A DNA stretch of 64,000 nt from Arthrobacter sp. SX1312 (GTDB taxonomy: Bacteria > Actinomycetota > Actinomycetes > Actinomycetales > Micrococcaceae): the NCBI RefSeq assembly GCF_002929295.1, contig NZ_PJIM01000003.1:1-64000 (forward strand), given 5' to 3'. The translations under genes and the position numbers were made by a program. This document shows, piece by piece, positions 39,833 through 48,736 of the stretch; positions within the stretch are counted from its first letter, which is position 1; every line of letters begins with the position of its first letter. The notes under the pieces are model-generated. The model was given only the letters and a program-made list of their open reading frames with translations, searched no databases and was not told the origin of the DNA.

Positions 39833-41209
39833 TCACACCATCGTCAGGACCATCGCCGGATTCCTGAGGATGGTGCCGACGTCCGCCAGGAAGCGCGAAC
39901 CCTGCTCGCCGTCCACGAGCCGGTGGTCGAAGGACAGGCTGAGCGTCATCACGGAGCGCAGGGCGATCTCGCCCCGGTACTCCCAGGGCGTGCTGCGGAC
40001 GGCGCCCATCGCGAGGATCGCCGCCTCCCCGGGATTGAGGATCGGCGTGCCGGCGTCGATGCCGAAGACACCGATGTTCGTGATCGAGATCGTGCCGCCC
40101 GCGAGATCTGTCGGCGGCGTCCGGCCGGCACGTGCGGTCTCGGTCAGCGCACCGAGGGCCTGCGCGAGGTCCTTCAGGGTCAGCGACTGCGCGGCCTTGA
40201 TGTTCGGCACGAGCAGCCCTCGCGGCGTCGCGGCGGCGATCCCCAGGTTCACGTCCGCGTACTGCACGATCTCCTGCGCCTGCTCGTCCCACGACGAGTT
40301 GAGGATCGGATTGCGCGCGATCGCGATGCACACCGCCTTCGACACGACGGTCAGCGGCGTCACCCGGGTGCCCTCGAAGGCGCGGCCCGCCTTCAGCTCC
40401 GCGAGCAGCTCCATGGTCGGCGTGACGTCGATGGTGAGGAACTCGGTTGCATGCGGGGCCGAGAACGCACTGGCCACCATGGCGGCGGCCGTGTGCTTCC
40501 GCATGCCACGGATCGGCGTCCGGATCTCTCCGGTGCTCGAGCGGACCGCCCGAGGGCGGGGCCCCGGGGAGGCGGGCTCCGCCGTGGACGAAGGGGTTCC
40601 CGCGAGTGCGGCCAGGACGTCCGCCCGGGTGATGAGCGCGCCGGGACCGGTTCCCGTCAGGGTGTCGAGGGTGATGCCGAGGTCACGCGCCAGCTTGCGG
40701 ACGGGCGGCGTCGACCGCGGCCGCTCGCGTGGCTGCGGGGCCGCTGCCGGTTGGAGGACTGCAGCGGGCTGCGGGGCGTTCGCCGCCGGGAGCGAACGAC
40801 CACGCCGCTGCGGGCGCCCGCCCTTCTCCACCGCGGCTCCGTACCCGACGAGGTTCGGCTCACGCCGGGCGGGTGCCGGCTCAGCGGGCACCGGTTCGTC
40901 GGGCACCGACGCCGGGACCGGGACGGCGTCGTCGGGCCCGGCCGCCACCTCGAACGAGACGATGGGGGCTCCGACGTCGACCACGGTTCCCGCCGCCTCG
41001 TGCAGCCGCACCACCACGCCGGCGTAGGGCGACGGCAGTTCGACGACGGCCTTCGCGGTCTCGACGTCGGCGATGATCTGGTTGAGCTCCACGGTGTCGC
41101 CCTCGGCGACGTGCCACTGGACGATCTCCGACTCCGTCAGCCCCTCCCCCAGGTCGGGCAGGCGGAACTCGCGGATCCTGGTGTTCGTCCTCGATGCGGT
41201 CACGGTCAC
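39833..41209 (-). CDS. bkdC: Branched-chain 2-oxoacid dehydrogenase E2, dihydrolipoamide acyltransferase
   Basis: 458 residues. One lipoyl domain at the N-terminus with K53 in DVETAKAVVELPSPYAG, a Pro/Ala-rich linker, the E3/E1-binding domain (PPVRKLARDLGITLDTLTGTGPGALITRADVLAAL) and the catalytic domain with the His-Asp pair in SFDHRLVDGEQGSRFL. A single lipoyl domain and the context fit a branched-chain enzyme. GTG at 41209 overlaps the E1 beta stop; a GTG 6 bases on has a better-spaced AGGA and is an alternative. Confidence 0.93.
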   Translation of the reverse strand: MTVTASRTNTRIREFRLPDLGEGLTESEIVQWHVAEGDTVELNQIIADVETAKAVVELPSPYAGVVVRLHEAAGTVVDVGAPIVSFEVAAGPDDAVPVPASVPDEPVPAEPAPARREPNLVGYGAAVEKGGRPQRRGRSLPAANAPQPAAVLQPAAAPQPRERPRSTPPVRKLARDLGITLDTLTGTGPGALITRADVLAALAGTPSSTAEPASPGPRPRAVRSSTGEIRTPIRGMRKHTAAAMVASAFSAPHATEFLTIDVTPTMELLAELKAGRAFEGTRVTPLTVVSKAVCIAIARNPILNSSWDEQAQEIVQYADVNLGIAAATPRGLLVPNIKAAQSLTLKDLAQALGALTETARAGRTPPTDLAGGTISITNIGVFGIDAGTPILNPGEAAILAMGAVRSTPWEYRGEIALRSVMTLSLSFDHRLVDGEQGSRFLADVGTILRNPAMVLTMV

Positions 41210-42240
41210 TGTCCTGCTCCCTGGCTGCTGTCCGGGCGGTCGAGTCCGCTGAGGGAGTTCGGCCGGCGCAGGGCACGGTCCACTCCGTCGAGGATCCTGT
41301 CGAGGTCCGGGAGGTGGTGGAATTCGAGCTTCGAGTACGGGTAGGGGATGTCGAAGCCCGTGACGCGCACGGGCGCGTGCTCCAGGTAGTCGAAGCACCG
41401 CTCGGTGATGCTCGCGGCGATCTCCGCCCCGAGCCCGCCGGACTGCGCGGCCTCGTGCGTGACGACGAGCCGGCCCGTCTTCCGCACCGAGGCCTCGACC
41501 GTCGCGAAGTCGATCGGTGCGAGCGAGCGCAGGTCGATCACCTCGATCGAGATGCCGTCGTCGGACGCCGCGACGGCCGCGTCGCGGGCCGTCGGGACCA
41601 GCGGGCCGTAGGTCACGAGCGTGACGTCGGTGCCACGAACGACCACGCGCGCGGCTCCCATGTCCGACGACGCCGGATCCACGCCCTCGTCCACCTCGCC
41701 CTTGACGTGGTAGCGCCGTTTGGGCTCGAAGTAGAGGACGGGATCGTCGCTCGCGATGGCCTGCTGGATCATCGTGTAGGCGTCCTGCGGGTCGGAGACG
41801 CTGACCACCCGCAGGCCTGAGGTGTGCGTGAAGTAGGCCTCGGGCGACTCGGAGTGGTGCTCCGGGGATCCGATGCCGCCGCCGAAGGGCACGCGGACGG
41901 TGATCGGCATCTTCACGGCGCCCTGCGTGCGGTAGTGCAGCTTGGCCACCTGGCAGACGATCTGGTCGAAGGCGGGGTAGATGAAACCGTCGAACTGGAT
42001 CTCGACGACGGGCCGGTACCCGCGGTACGCCATGCCGACGGCGGTGCCCATGATGCCGGCCTCGGCGAGCGGGCTGTCCATGACGCGGTGCGGCCCGAAG
42101 TCCTTCTGCAGTCCGTCGGTGATGCGGAAGACGCCCCCGAGCTTGCCGATGTCCTCTCCCATGAGGATCACCTTGGGGTCCTCGTCCATGGCGCGGCGGA
42201 GACCGGCGGTGATCGCGCGGCCGAAGGTCATGGTGGACAT
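41206..42240 (-). CDS. bkdB: Branched-chain 2-oxoacid dehydrogenase E1 beta subunit
   Basis: 344 residues. Transketolase-type pyrimidine domain (MGEDIGKLGGVFRITDGLQKDFG, VMDSPLAEAGIMGTAVGMAYRGYRPVVEIQFDGFIYPAFDQI) and C-terminal domain (VVTHEAAQSGGLGAEIAASI). With E1 alpha it binds TPP and decarboxylates the 2-oxoacid. The glycine-rich RVPFGGGIGSPEHHSESPEAYF block is intact. Overlaps E1 alpha and E2 genes by a few bases, hence one operon. Confidence 0.93.
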   Translation of the reverse strand: MSTMTFGRAITAGLRRAMDEDPKVILMGEDIGKLGGVFRITDGLQKDFGPHRVMDSPLAEAGIMGTAVGMAYRGYRPVVEIQFDGFIYPAFDQIVCQVAKLHYRTQGAVKMPITVRVPFGGGIGSPEHHSESPEAYFTHTSGLRVVSVSDPQDAYTMIQQAIASDDPVLYFEPKRRYHVKGEVDEGVDPASSDMGAARVVVRGTDVTLVTYGPLVPTARDAAVAASDDGISIEVIDLRSLAPIDFATVEASVRKTGRLVVTHEAAQSGGLGAEIAASITERCFDYLEHAPVRVTGFDIPYPYSKLEFHHLPDLDRILDGVDRALRRPNSLSGLDRPDSSQGAGQ

Positions 42241-43430
42241 CAGCGGGGTCCTTCCTGGGGCGCCTGGGCGAAGGAGGCGAGGTAGCGCTCGTAGTGGTCC
42301 TGCTGGCGGTCCAGCCAGGAGTTCGGCGTGCTGTACACGTGCTTGAACACGTCCGACGGCGCGGGTTCGGGCATCGACAGGCAGCCCTCCCGCAGTTCGG
42401 CGGCCACGGCGTCGGCCCTGGCCTTCACGGAGTCCGTGTACCCGGCGTCCAGCAGGCCGAGGGAGTCGAGCAGGGTCGCGAGGCGGGCCAGCGGGTCGCG
42501 CGCCGCCCAGTCCTCGAGTTCGTTGGCGTCCCGGTAGCGCGTGGGATCGTCCGCCGTCGTGTGCGGACCCATGCGGTAGGTGACGGCCTCGATGAAGGTG
42601 GGTCCGCCGCCGGAGCGGGCGCGGGCGAGGGCTTCCCGGGTCACGGCGAGGCACGCGAGGACGTCGTTGCCGTCCACGCGCACCGACGGGATGCCGAAGC
42701 CCGGCGCCCTGCGCGCGATCGGCACGTGCGCCTGCAGCCCTACCGGTTCGGAGATGGCCCAGTGGTTGTTCTGGCAGAAGAAGATCACCGGCGCCTGATA
42801 GCTCGCGGCGAAGACCATGGCCTCGTTGACGTCGCCCTGGCTCGTGGCGCCGTCGCCGAAGTAGGCGACGGCCACGGAGTCGGCGCCGTCGTTGACGATG
42901 CCCATCGCGTACCCGGTGGCGTGGAGGGTCTGCGCCCCGATGATCACCTGGGGGGTGGCCATGTTGATCGTGTAGGGGTCCCAGCCGGAGGACGCGTTGC
43001 CGCGCCAGACCCGCAGGATGTCGGCGAGGTCGACGCCGCGGCAGTACGCGACGGCGTTCTCCCGGTAGCTGGAGAACACGAAGTCGTCGGAGCGCAGGGC
43101 GCGTCCGGACCCGATCTGCGCCGCCTCCTGTCCCAGCAGCGGCGGCCAGAGGGCGAGCTCGCCCTGGCGCTGGAGCGCGGTGGCCTCCGCGTCGATGCGC
43201 CGCACCACCACCATGTCCTCGTAGAGCCTCTGCAGCGCGGCGCCGTCGACGTCGGCCACGAGCGCGTCGTAGTGTCCGTGCGGGTGCCGGACGCCGTGGT
43301 GGTCGATGAGCTGGACGAGGTCGTCCGCCCCGGCATGGGCGGGGCCCGGGAGTACCGTCCCGCTCGCGGGCCCGGCGTCGTCGTTCCCGCCGGTGGATCC
43401 CGGTCCTGGCCGGGTGCCGTCCTGAGCCAT
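42240..43430 (-). CDS. bkdA: Branched-chain 2-oxoacid dehydrogenase E1 alpha subunit
   Basis: 396 residues. TPP motif AYFGDGATSQGDVNEAMVFAASYQAPVIFFCQNNHWAIS is complete, as are the substrate-tunnel loop YRENAVAYCRGVDL and the regulatory phosphorylation-loop region YRMGPHTTADDPTRYR. The first 60 residues are a Gly/Pro-rich extension. I chose the ATG at 43430 (AAGG 9 bases upstream); ATG 43448 gives six more residues. First gene of the bkd operon; diverges from the Lrp-type regulator. Confidence 0.93.
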   Translation of the reverse strand: MAQDGTRPGPGSTGGNDDAGPASGTVLPGPAHAGADDLVQLIDHHGVRHPHGHYDALVADVDGAALQRLYEDMVVVRRIDAEATALQRQGELALWPPLLGQEAAQIGSGRALRSDDFVFSSYRENAVAYCRGVDLADILRVWRGNASSGWDPYTINMATPQVIIGAQTLHATGYAMGIVNDGADSVAVAYFGDGATSQGDVNEAMVFAASYQAPVIFFCQNNHWAISEPVGLQAHVPIARRAPGFGIPSVRVDGNDVLACLAVTREALARARSGGGPTFIEAVTYRMGPHTTADDPTRYRDANELEDWAARDPLARLATLLDSLGLLDAGYTDSVKARADAVAAELREGCLSMPEPAPSDVFKHVYSTPNSWLDRQQDHYERYLASFAQAPQEGPR

Positions 43431-43514
43431 TGCACGCAACCTTCGCATTTGCAGAGGACCCTTCCGCCGGCGGTCCGCACGGCTGGAAGGGCCCCGGGCG
43501 CCGTTGCCCGGAGT

Positions 43515-43552
43515 GGTTGTGACCCTACTCACACCGCACAGGCGGCACAACC
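43515..43552 (-). promoter_or_regulatory. bkd operon promoter framed by an inverted repeat
   Basis: On the minus strand TTGTGC (43550-43545), 17-base spacer, TAGGGT (43527-43522). Seven-base arms GGTTGTG (43515-43521) and CACAACC (43546-43552) frame it, one overlapping the -35 box and one just past the -10. A dimer bound at both would block or bend the promoter. Confidence 0.5.
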
Positions 43553-43617
43553 GTAGCGCTTCCGACTGAGCAGAGTGCCCTGTAGGAGCCTCGACGACCG
43601 TGTTAGCGTTGCGCACT

Positions 43618-44094
43618 ATGCACCCCCTCGACCTCACCGACACACGCCTGCTGCAGGCCCTGGCGAAGGACCCCCGACGCACCGTCGTCGCCCTCGCCCA
43701 GAAGCTCGGCCTCTCCCGGAACACGGTCCAGGCGAGGATGGCGCAGCTCGAGAAGAAGGGGGTCTTCCTCTCCTTCGAGCGGCGCATCAGCACCGTGGCC
43801 CTGGGCTACCCCCTGACGGCGTTCATCCACGTCCATGTGCAGCAGCAGAAGCTCGCGGCCGTCACGCGCAGCATCGCCGCCGTGCCCGAGGTCATCGAGG
43901 CCTTCGGCCTGACCGGGCAGGCCGACATCCTGGTCCGCGTGGTCGCCGTGGACGCCGAGGACCTCTTCCGGATCAACGGCAAGATCCTCGCCTGCGACGG
44001 CGTGGAGCGCTGCGACACCTCCCTGGCCATGGGGGAACTCATCACGTTCCGGGTCGAGCCGCTGCTGGCCCGCGGACCCCGACCGCCTTCCTGA
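43618..44094 (+). CDS. bkdR: Lrp/AsnC-family regulator of the bkd operon
   Basis: 158 residues. N-terminal HTH (LDLTDTRLLQALAKDPRRTVVALAQKLGLSRNTVQARMAQLEKKGV), C-terminal ligand-binding RAM domain (VHVQQQKLAAVTRSIAAVPEVIEAFGLTGQADILVRVVAVDAEDLFR). It diverges from bkdA, as BkdR does in other bacteria, so it probably responds to branched-chain amino or keto acids. No Shine-Dalgarno; TAGCGT 8 bases from the ATG suggests a leaderless or near-leaderless transcript. Confidence 0.9.
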   Translation: MHPLDLTDTRLLQALAKDPRRTVVALAQKLGLSRNTVQARMAQLEKKGVFLSFERRISTVALGYPLTAFIHVHVQQQKLAAVTRSIAAVPEVIEAFGLTGQADILVRVVAVDAEDLFRINGKILACDGVERCDTSLAMGELITFRVEPLLARGPRPPS

Positions 44095-44126
44095 TCAACG
44101 GTCCTGATCGTCCGTCCCGGAACGGA

Positions 44127-44160
44127 CGAGGCCGCCCCACCGTGCGGTGGGGCGGCCTCG
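44127..44160. terminator. Bidirectional hairpin terminator
   Basis: Fifteen perfect base pairs (CGAGGCCGCCCCACC and its complement) around a 4-base loop GTGC between convergent bkdR and the first symporter gene. Confidence 0.8.
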
Positions 44161-44180
44161 ATCGTGCGGGGGTCGACGGA

Positions 44181-45818
44181 TCAGTGGTCGGTGGCCTTCT
44201 CGGCTCCGACACCGGTCAGCGAGCGCACCTCCATCTCGGCCTGCTTCATCGGGTCCTCCGGGGTCCGGGAGAGCGTGGTGCCCAGCCAGCCGAGGAAGAA
44301 CGCCAGCGGGATCGAGACGATGCCCGGGTTGCTGAGCGGGAAGAGCGAGAAGTCGGCGCCCTGGATCATCGACTTCTCGCCGCCGGAGACGACGGGCGAG
44401 AGGGCGATCAGCAGGATCGCCGAGCCGAGGCCGCCGTACATGCTCCAGACCGCGCCCTGGGTGTTGAACTTCTTCCAGAACAGCGAGTAGAGGATGGTCG
44501 GCAGGTTGGCGCTGGCCGCCACGGCGAAGGCGAGCGCCACGAGGAACGCGACGTTCTGGCCCTGCGCGCCGATGCCGCCTGCGATCGACAACAGGCCGAT
44601 CACGATGACGGTGCGGCGGGCCACCTTGACCTCGCCGTCCGGGTTGACCCTGCCCTTGCGGATGACGCTCGCGTAGATGTCGTGGGCGAAGGAGGCCGCG
44701 GCCGTGATGGTCAGGCCGGCGACGACCGCGAGGATCGTCGCGAAGGCGACGGCCGAGATGAGGCCGAGGAGGATCGACCCGCCGAGCTCGTAGGCGAGCA
44801 GCGGGGCCGCCGAGTTCACGCCGCCCGGGGCGCCCAGGATGCGCTCCGAACCGATCAGCGCACTGGCACCGTAGCCGAGCACGAGCGTGAACAGGTAGAA
44901 CGCACCGATGAGCCAGATGGCCCAGACCACGGAGCGGCGGGCCTCCTTCGCCGTCGGGACGGTGTAGAAGCGCATGAGCACGTGCGGCAGGGCCGCGGTA
45001 CCGAGGACGAGCGCGAGCGCCAGCGAGAGGAAGTCGAGCCGCGTGATGGCGCTGAGGCCGTACTGCAGACCCGGGCTCGTGATGGCCGCGTTGCCCGAGG
45101 TCTCGATCGCCGCGCCGAGCAGCGTGGAGAAGTTGAAGTTGTGCAGGGCCAGGACCCAGACGGTCATGATGAACGCGCCGGAGATCAGCAGGCAGGCCTT
45201 GATGATCTGCACCCAGGTGGTGCCCTTCATGCCGCCGATCAGGACGTACATGATCATGAGCACGCCGACGACGGTGATGACGAGGGACTGGCCGAGGCGG
45301 TCGTCGATGCCGAGCAGGAGCGAGACGAGCCCGCCGGCGCCCGCCATCTGCGCGAGGAGGTAGAAGAAGCAGACGGCCAGCGTGGTGATGGCCGCCGCGA
45401 TGCGGACGGGACGCTGCTTCAGGCGGAAGGACAGCACGTCCGCCATGGTGAACTTGCCGGTGTTGCGGAGGAGTTCCGCGACCAGCAGCAGCGCCACGAG
45501 CCACGCGACGAGGAACCCGATCGAGTACAGGAACCCGTCATAGCCGTTGATGGCGATCGCGCCGACGATGCCGAGGAACGACGCCGCCGAGAGGTAGTCC
45601 CCCGCGATGGCGGTGCCGTTCTGCCCGCCGGTGAAGGAGCGGCCGGCGGCGTAGTAGTCGGCCGCGGTCTTGTTGTTGCGGCTCGCCCTGAGCACGATCA
45701 CCAGGGTGACGGCGACGAACAGTCCGAAGATGGTGATGTTGAGCAGCGGAGAGCCGACCGTCGTCGTCTCGGTGGTCTGGAACGGCACGCGCACGCCCGC
45801 ACTCATGAGAGGGATCAT
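44181..45818 (-). CDS. Sodium/solute symporter, acetate/monocarboxylate type
   Basis: 545 residues, 13 or so membrane helices, SSS family. ADYYAAGRSFTGGQNGTAIAGDYLSAASFLGIVG, YVLIGGMKGTTWVQIIK and LPHVLMRFYTVPTAKEARRSV are the conserved ActP/MctC segments. The small DUF485 protein gene directly upstream overlaps it by 4 bases (ATGA), as in actP/yjcH and mctC/mctB. So acetate, propionate or pyruvate is the probable substrate. The ATG at 45818 is used with a weak GGAAAG; an ATG 12 bases on is possible. Confidence 0.92.
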   Translation of the reverse strand: MIPLMSAGVRVPFQTTETTTVGSPLLNITIFGLFVAVTLVIVLRASRNNKTAADYYAAGRSFTGGQNGTAIAGDYLSAASFLGIVGAIAINGYDGFLYSIGFLVAWLVALLLVAELLRNTGKFTMADVLSFRLKQRPVRIAAAITTLAVCFFYLLAQMAGAGGLVSLLLGIDDRLGQSLVITVVGVLMIMYVLIGGMKGTTWVQIIKACLLISGAFIMTVWVLALHNFNFSTLLGAAIETSGNAAITSPGLQYGLSAITRLDFLSLALALVLGTAALPHVLMRFYTVPTAKEARRSVVWAIWLIGAFYLFTLVLGYGASALIGSERILGAPGGVNSAAPLLAYELGGSILLGLISAVAFATILAVVAGLTITAAASFAHDIYASVIRKGRVNPDGEVKVARRTVIVIGLLSIAGGIGAQGQNVAFLVALAFAVAASANLPTILYSLFWKKFNTQGAVWSMYGGLGSAILLIALSPVVSGGEKSMIQGADFSLFPLSNPGIVSIPLAFFLGWLGTTLSRTPEDPMKQAEMEVRSLTGVGAEKATDH

Positions 45819-46198
45819 TTCTTTCCGCCTGACGGGTCGATGAACGCTTCGGGTGCCGCTTCCTCGAGCTCGTGCCGCAGGTTCGCGGCGATCGGGTCGA
45901 GGCGCCGGTTGGCGTAGCTGACGTACCACATGGTGATGGCGAAGGTGCTGACGAACTGCAGCAGCCCGAGGATGATGCCGATGTTGATGTTGCCGAACAC
46001 CGGCGTGGCCATGAAGTCGATCGCGTAGGCGGCGAGCAGCACGTAGGCGAAGTACCAGAGCAGGAAGAACACTGCCATGGGGAAGACGAAACTGCGGTGG
46101 CGCTTGCGCAGTTCCCTGAACTGCTCGGTCTGCTGGACTTCGGTGAAGTCGACAGCAGGACCGGAGCCGGCTGCCGGCTCTCCTGGGTGCGAGCCCAT
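45815..46198 (-). CDS. DUF485 small membrane protein, symporter partner
   Basis: 127 residues, two membrane helices (FPMAVFFLLWYFAYVLLAAYA, INIGIILGLLQFVSTFAITMWYV) after the conserved RELRKRHRSFVFP cytoplasmic segment; C-terminal segment YANRRLDPIAANLRHELEE. It matches the YjcH/MctB pattern. ATG 46198 has AAGGAGG 4 bases upstream and is the best start. The next gene is the symporter. Confidence 0.92.
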   Translation of the reverse strand: MGSHPGEPAAGSGPAVDFTEVQQTEQFRELRKRHRSFVFPMAVFFLLWYFAYVLLAAYAIDFMATPVFGNINIGIILGLLQFVSTFAITMWYVSYANRRLDPIAANLRHELEEAAPEAFIDPSGGKK

Positions 46199-46409
46199 GG
46201 TTCCTCCTTCTTGGTCGGGAGTCACTCCAGCCGCGAGGGCGGCACCGTCGCAGCGCAGGAAGGCACGTCGGTGTGACTCCCATCACTGTGCTGGACGGCC
46301 GCCGACTGCACCAGCCGGACACGGCCGTTCGTCGCCGAGCGCGCGGGTGGGTGCGGTGAACGGTCAGCGGGCGCGATGAGCGGCAGGTCCGGGCGGATAC
46401 TCTGGAGCA

Positions 46410-47597
46410 ATGTTCAGCGCCGCCGTCGACACCGCCCTGGTGTGCGCCGTCGTCGTCATCACCCTCGCCGTCGTGGCCTCACTCGGCTTCCGCCTGTCGC
46501 GCTCGTACCGGGACCTCGGGTCCGACGCCGACCGCGCCACCTACGCCACCCTCCACACCGCGGCCCTCGCCTCCGAACACCTGCGCGAGGGCCTGACGCC
46601 GTCGGGGGCCTCGAAGGCGAGCCGCTACCTGCACGGACTCCTGCGATGCGACGTGCTCATGATCAGCGACGACGCCGGGGTGCTCGCCTGGGACGGCGGG
46701 CGCGGGACGCCGCCGGACGTGATGCCCCTGGTGCGGCAGGTCCTCGAGAGCGGCCGCACGCAGATCTTCCGCCGCCAGCGCCTCGAGGCCGCGGGGCTGG
46801 CGGAACCCGGCGAACTGGTGCTCTCCCCCATCCGCGTGGACGACCGCGTCGTCGGCACGGTCGGGGCGGTGGCCGAGGACGTCAACGCCGGCCTCGTCCG
46901 GGCCACGAACGAGCTCGCCGGGTGGGTGTCCACCCAGGTGGAACTCGCCGAACTGGACTATTCGCGCAGGCTCCTCGCGGAGGCGGAGGTGCGTGCCCTC
47001 CGGGCCCAGATCAGCCCGCACTTCATCTACAACTCGCTCAACGCGATCGCGTCCTTCATCAACACCGACCCGCAGCGTGCCCGTGACCTCGTGGTCGAGT
47101 TCGCCGACTTCACGCGCTACTCGTTCCGGCGCCACGGCGACTTCACGACCGTGGCGGAGGAACTGCGCAGCATCGACCGCTACCTGCTGCTGGAACGCGC
47201 CCGGTTCGGCGACCGGCTGAAGGTCAGCCTCGAGATCGGCCCCGAGGTCCTCAGCACCGTCATCCCGTTCCTCAGCCTCCAGCCGCTCGTCGAGAACGCG
47301 GTCCGCCACGGCCTCGACTCCAAGGACGGCATCGGGAACATCACCATCACCGCTCACGACGTCGGTCCCTTCGCCGAGGTGACCATCGAGGACGACGGCG
47401 TGGGCATCGAGCCCGAGCACCTCCGGTCCGTGCTGGCCGGGCACACCGAGGGTGTGCACGTGGGCCTGCGCAACGTCGATTCCCGCCTGCGGCAGGTGTA
47501 CGGCGACGACCACGGGCTGATCATCGACACCGCGCCCGGCGCCGGCACTCTCATCACGATGCGCGTCCCCAAGTCGCAGCCCGACCACCGGGCATGA
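46410..47597 (+). CDS. LytS/YehU-type sensor histidine kinase
   Basis: 395 residues. One N-terminal membrane helix (about 6-28), a GAF-like domain (ASRYLHGLLRCDVLMISDDAGVLAWDG, VLSPIRVDDRVVGTVGAV), then the HisK_5 phosphoacceptor RAQISPHFIYNSLNAIASF and HATPase_c with PLVENAVRHG and EGVHVGLRNVDSRL. A single membrane helix is unlike multi-pass LytS proteins and resembles actinobacterial short forms. It pairs with the LytTR regulator 20 bases downstream and lies between two carboxylate symporter modules, so the signal may be a carboxylate. Confidence 0.9.
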   Translation: MFSAAVDTALVCAVVVITLAVVASLGFRLSRSYRDLGSDADRATYATLHTAALASEHLREGLTPSGASKASRYLHGLLRCDVLMISDDAGVLAWDGGRGTPPDVMPLVRQVLESGRTQIFRRQRLEAAGLAEPGELVLSPIRVDDRVVGTVGAVAEDVNAGLVRATNELAGWVSTQVELAELDYSRRLLAEAEVRALRAQISPHFIYNSLNAIASFINTDPQRARDLVVEFADFTRYSFRRHGDFTTVAEELRSIDRYLLLERARFGDRLKVSLEIGPEVLSTVIPFLSLQPLVENAVRHGLDSKDGIGNITITAHDVGPFAEVTIEDDGVGIEPEHLRSVLAGHTEGVHVGLRNVDSRLRQVYGDDHGLIIDTAPGAGTLITMRVPKSQPDHRA

Positions 47598-47616
47598 GGC
47601 GCGTAATCTAGGGAGC

Positions 47617-48336
47617 ATGCTCTCTGTGCTCGTCGCCGACGATGAACTCCCCGCCGTCGAGGAACTGGCGTTCCTGCTCGGCAGGGACGCGCGGGTCGGG
47701 ACCATCCACCGCGCCTCGAGCGGCGCGGAGGCGCTGAAGGTCCTCGAGCAGCACACCGTCGACGCCCTGTTCCTCGACATCCACATGCCGTCCCTCTCGG
47801 GGCTGGACATCGCCCGGGAGATCTCCCGCTTCAGCCGTCCGCCCGCCGTCGTGTTCGTCACCGCCGACGAGGACCGCGCCCTGGAGGCCTTCGAACTGCG
47901 CGCCGTCGACTATCTCCTGAAGCCCGTGCGCACCGAACGCCTCGCGGAATCCGTCCGCCGGGTGTGCGAGCTGATGGAGGGCACGACGGCCGCGCCGGAG
48001 GTCATCACCGTGGACCAGGGCGGCATCAGCCGCATGATCAGGCGCGACGACGTGCGCTACGTCCAGGCGCAGGGCGACTACGCGCGGCTGCACACCTCCG
48101 AGGCGAGCTACCTCATCCGGATCCCGCTCAACGACCTCGAGCGCCAGTGGGCCACCGCGGGGTTCCTCCGCACCCACCGCTCCTACCTCGTGGCGATGGA
48201 CCAGGTCCGGAAGGTCCGGATCAGCGCAGGCCGGGCGAGCCTGTTCGTCGGCGACGCCGAGCTGCCGGTCAGCCGGCGGCACCTGCCCGACGTCCGCGAG
48301 AAGCTCGAGGCCACCCGCCTCCGGCCGGGCCAGTGA
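47617..48336 (+). CDS. LytTR-family response regulator
   Basis: 239 residues. REC domain with the acidic pair ADDE and phosphoacceptor Asp in DALFLDIHMP (about residue 54), then switch Thr/Lys (TADEDRA, LLKPVRTER). C-terminal LytTR DNA-binding domain (SRMIRRDDVRYVQAQGDYARLHTSEASYLIRIPLNDLE, FLRTHRSYLVAMDQVRKV). LytTR sites in the flanking regulatory regions are expected but not recognised by eye. It follows the kinase and precedes the second small membrane protein by 16 bases. Confidence 0.92.
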   Translation: MLSVLVADDELPAVEELAFLLGRDARVGTIHRASSGAEALKVLEQHTVDALFLDIHMPSLSGLDIAREISRFSRPPAVVFVTADEDRALEAFELRAVDYLLKPVRTERLAESVRRVCELMEGTTAAPEVITVDQGGISRMIRRDDVRYVQAQGDYARLHTSEASYLIRIPLNDLERQWATAGFLRTHRSYLVAMDQVRKVRISAGRASLFVGDAELPVSRRHLPDVREKLEATRLRPGQ

Positions 48337-48352
48337 CCCCCGACGACCGCCG

Positions 48353-48736
48353 ATGACGCAGCCGTCCGAGCCGCCCCACCGTGTCCGGGTGACCGCCCCG
48401 CGGACGGCCGCCCGCGCGACGGGTGCGTCCTTCCCCGTGGCCCGCGAGATGGCCGAACAGTCCGAACTGGGCCAGCTGTTCGTCGCCTCGCTGATCCGGT
48501 CGCAGCTGCGCCTCGCCCTCGTGGTGGCGGGCGGCTTCCTGGTCATCCTGATGGGCATCCCGGTGCTGCTCGCGGTGTTCCCGGACATCGAGTCGATGAC
48601 CGTGCTGACGGTGCCCCTCCCGTGGCTGATCCTCGGCCTCGGGGTGTACCCGCTCGTCATCGGCTGCGCGATCCTGTACGTGCGCAGCGCCTCCCGCAAC
48701 GAGCGGCGCTTCCAGGACCTCGTGGACGATGACTGA
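48353..48736 (+). CDS. Small membrane protein, second symporter partner (DUF485-like)
   Basis: 127 residues with two membrane helices (LRLALVVAGGFLVILMGIPVLLAVF, LPWLILGLGVYPLVIGCAILYV). It overlaps the second symporter gene by 8 bases, the same arrangement as the first pair, though its sequence is diverged. The N-terminal 40 residues are basic and soluble. No other function is visible. Confidence 0.82.
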   Translation: MTQPSEPPHRVRVTAPRTAARATGASFPVAREMAEQSELGQLFVASLIRSQLRLALVVAGGFLVILMGIPVLLAVFPDIESMTVLTVPLPWLILGLGVYPLVIGCAILYVRSASRNERRFQDLVDDD

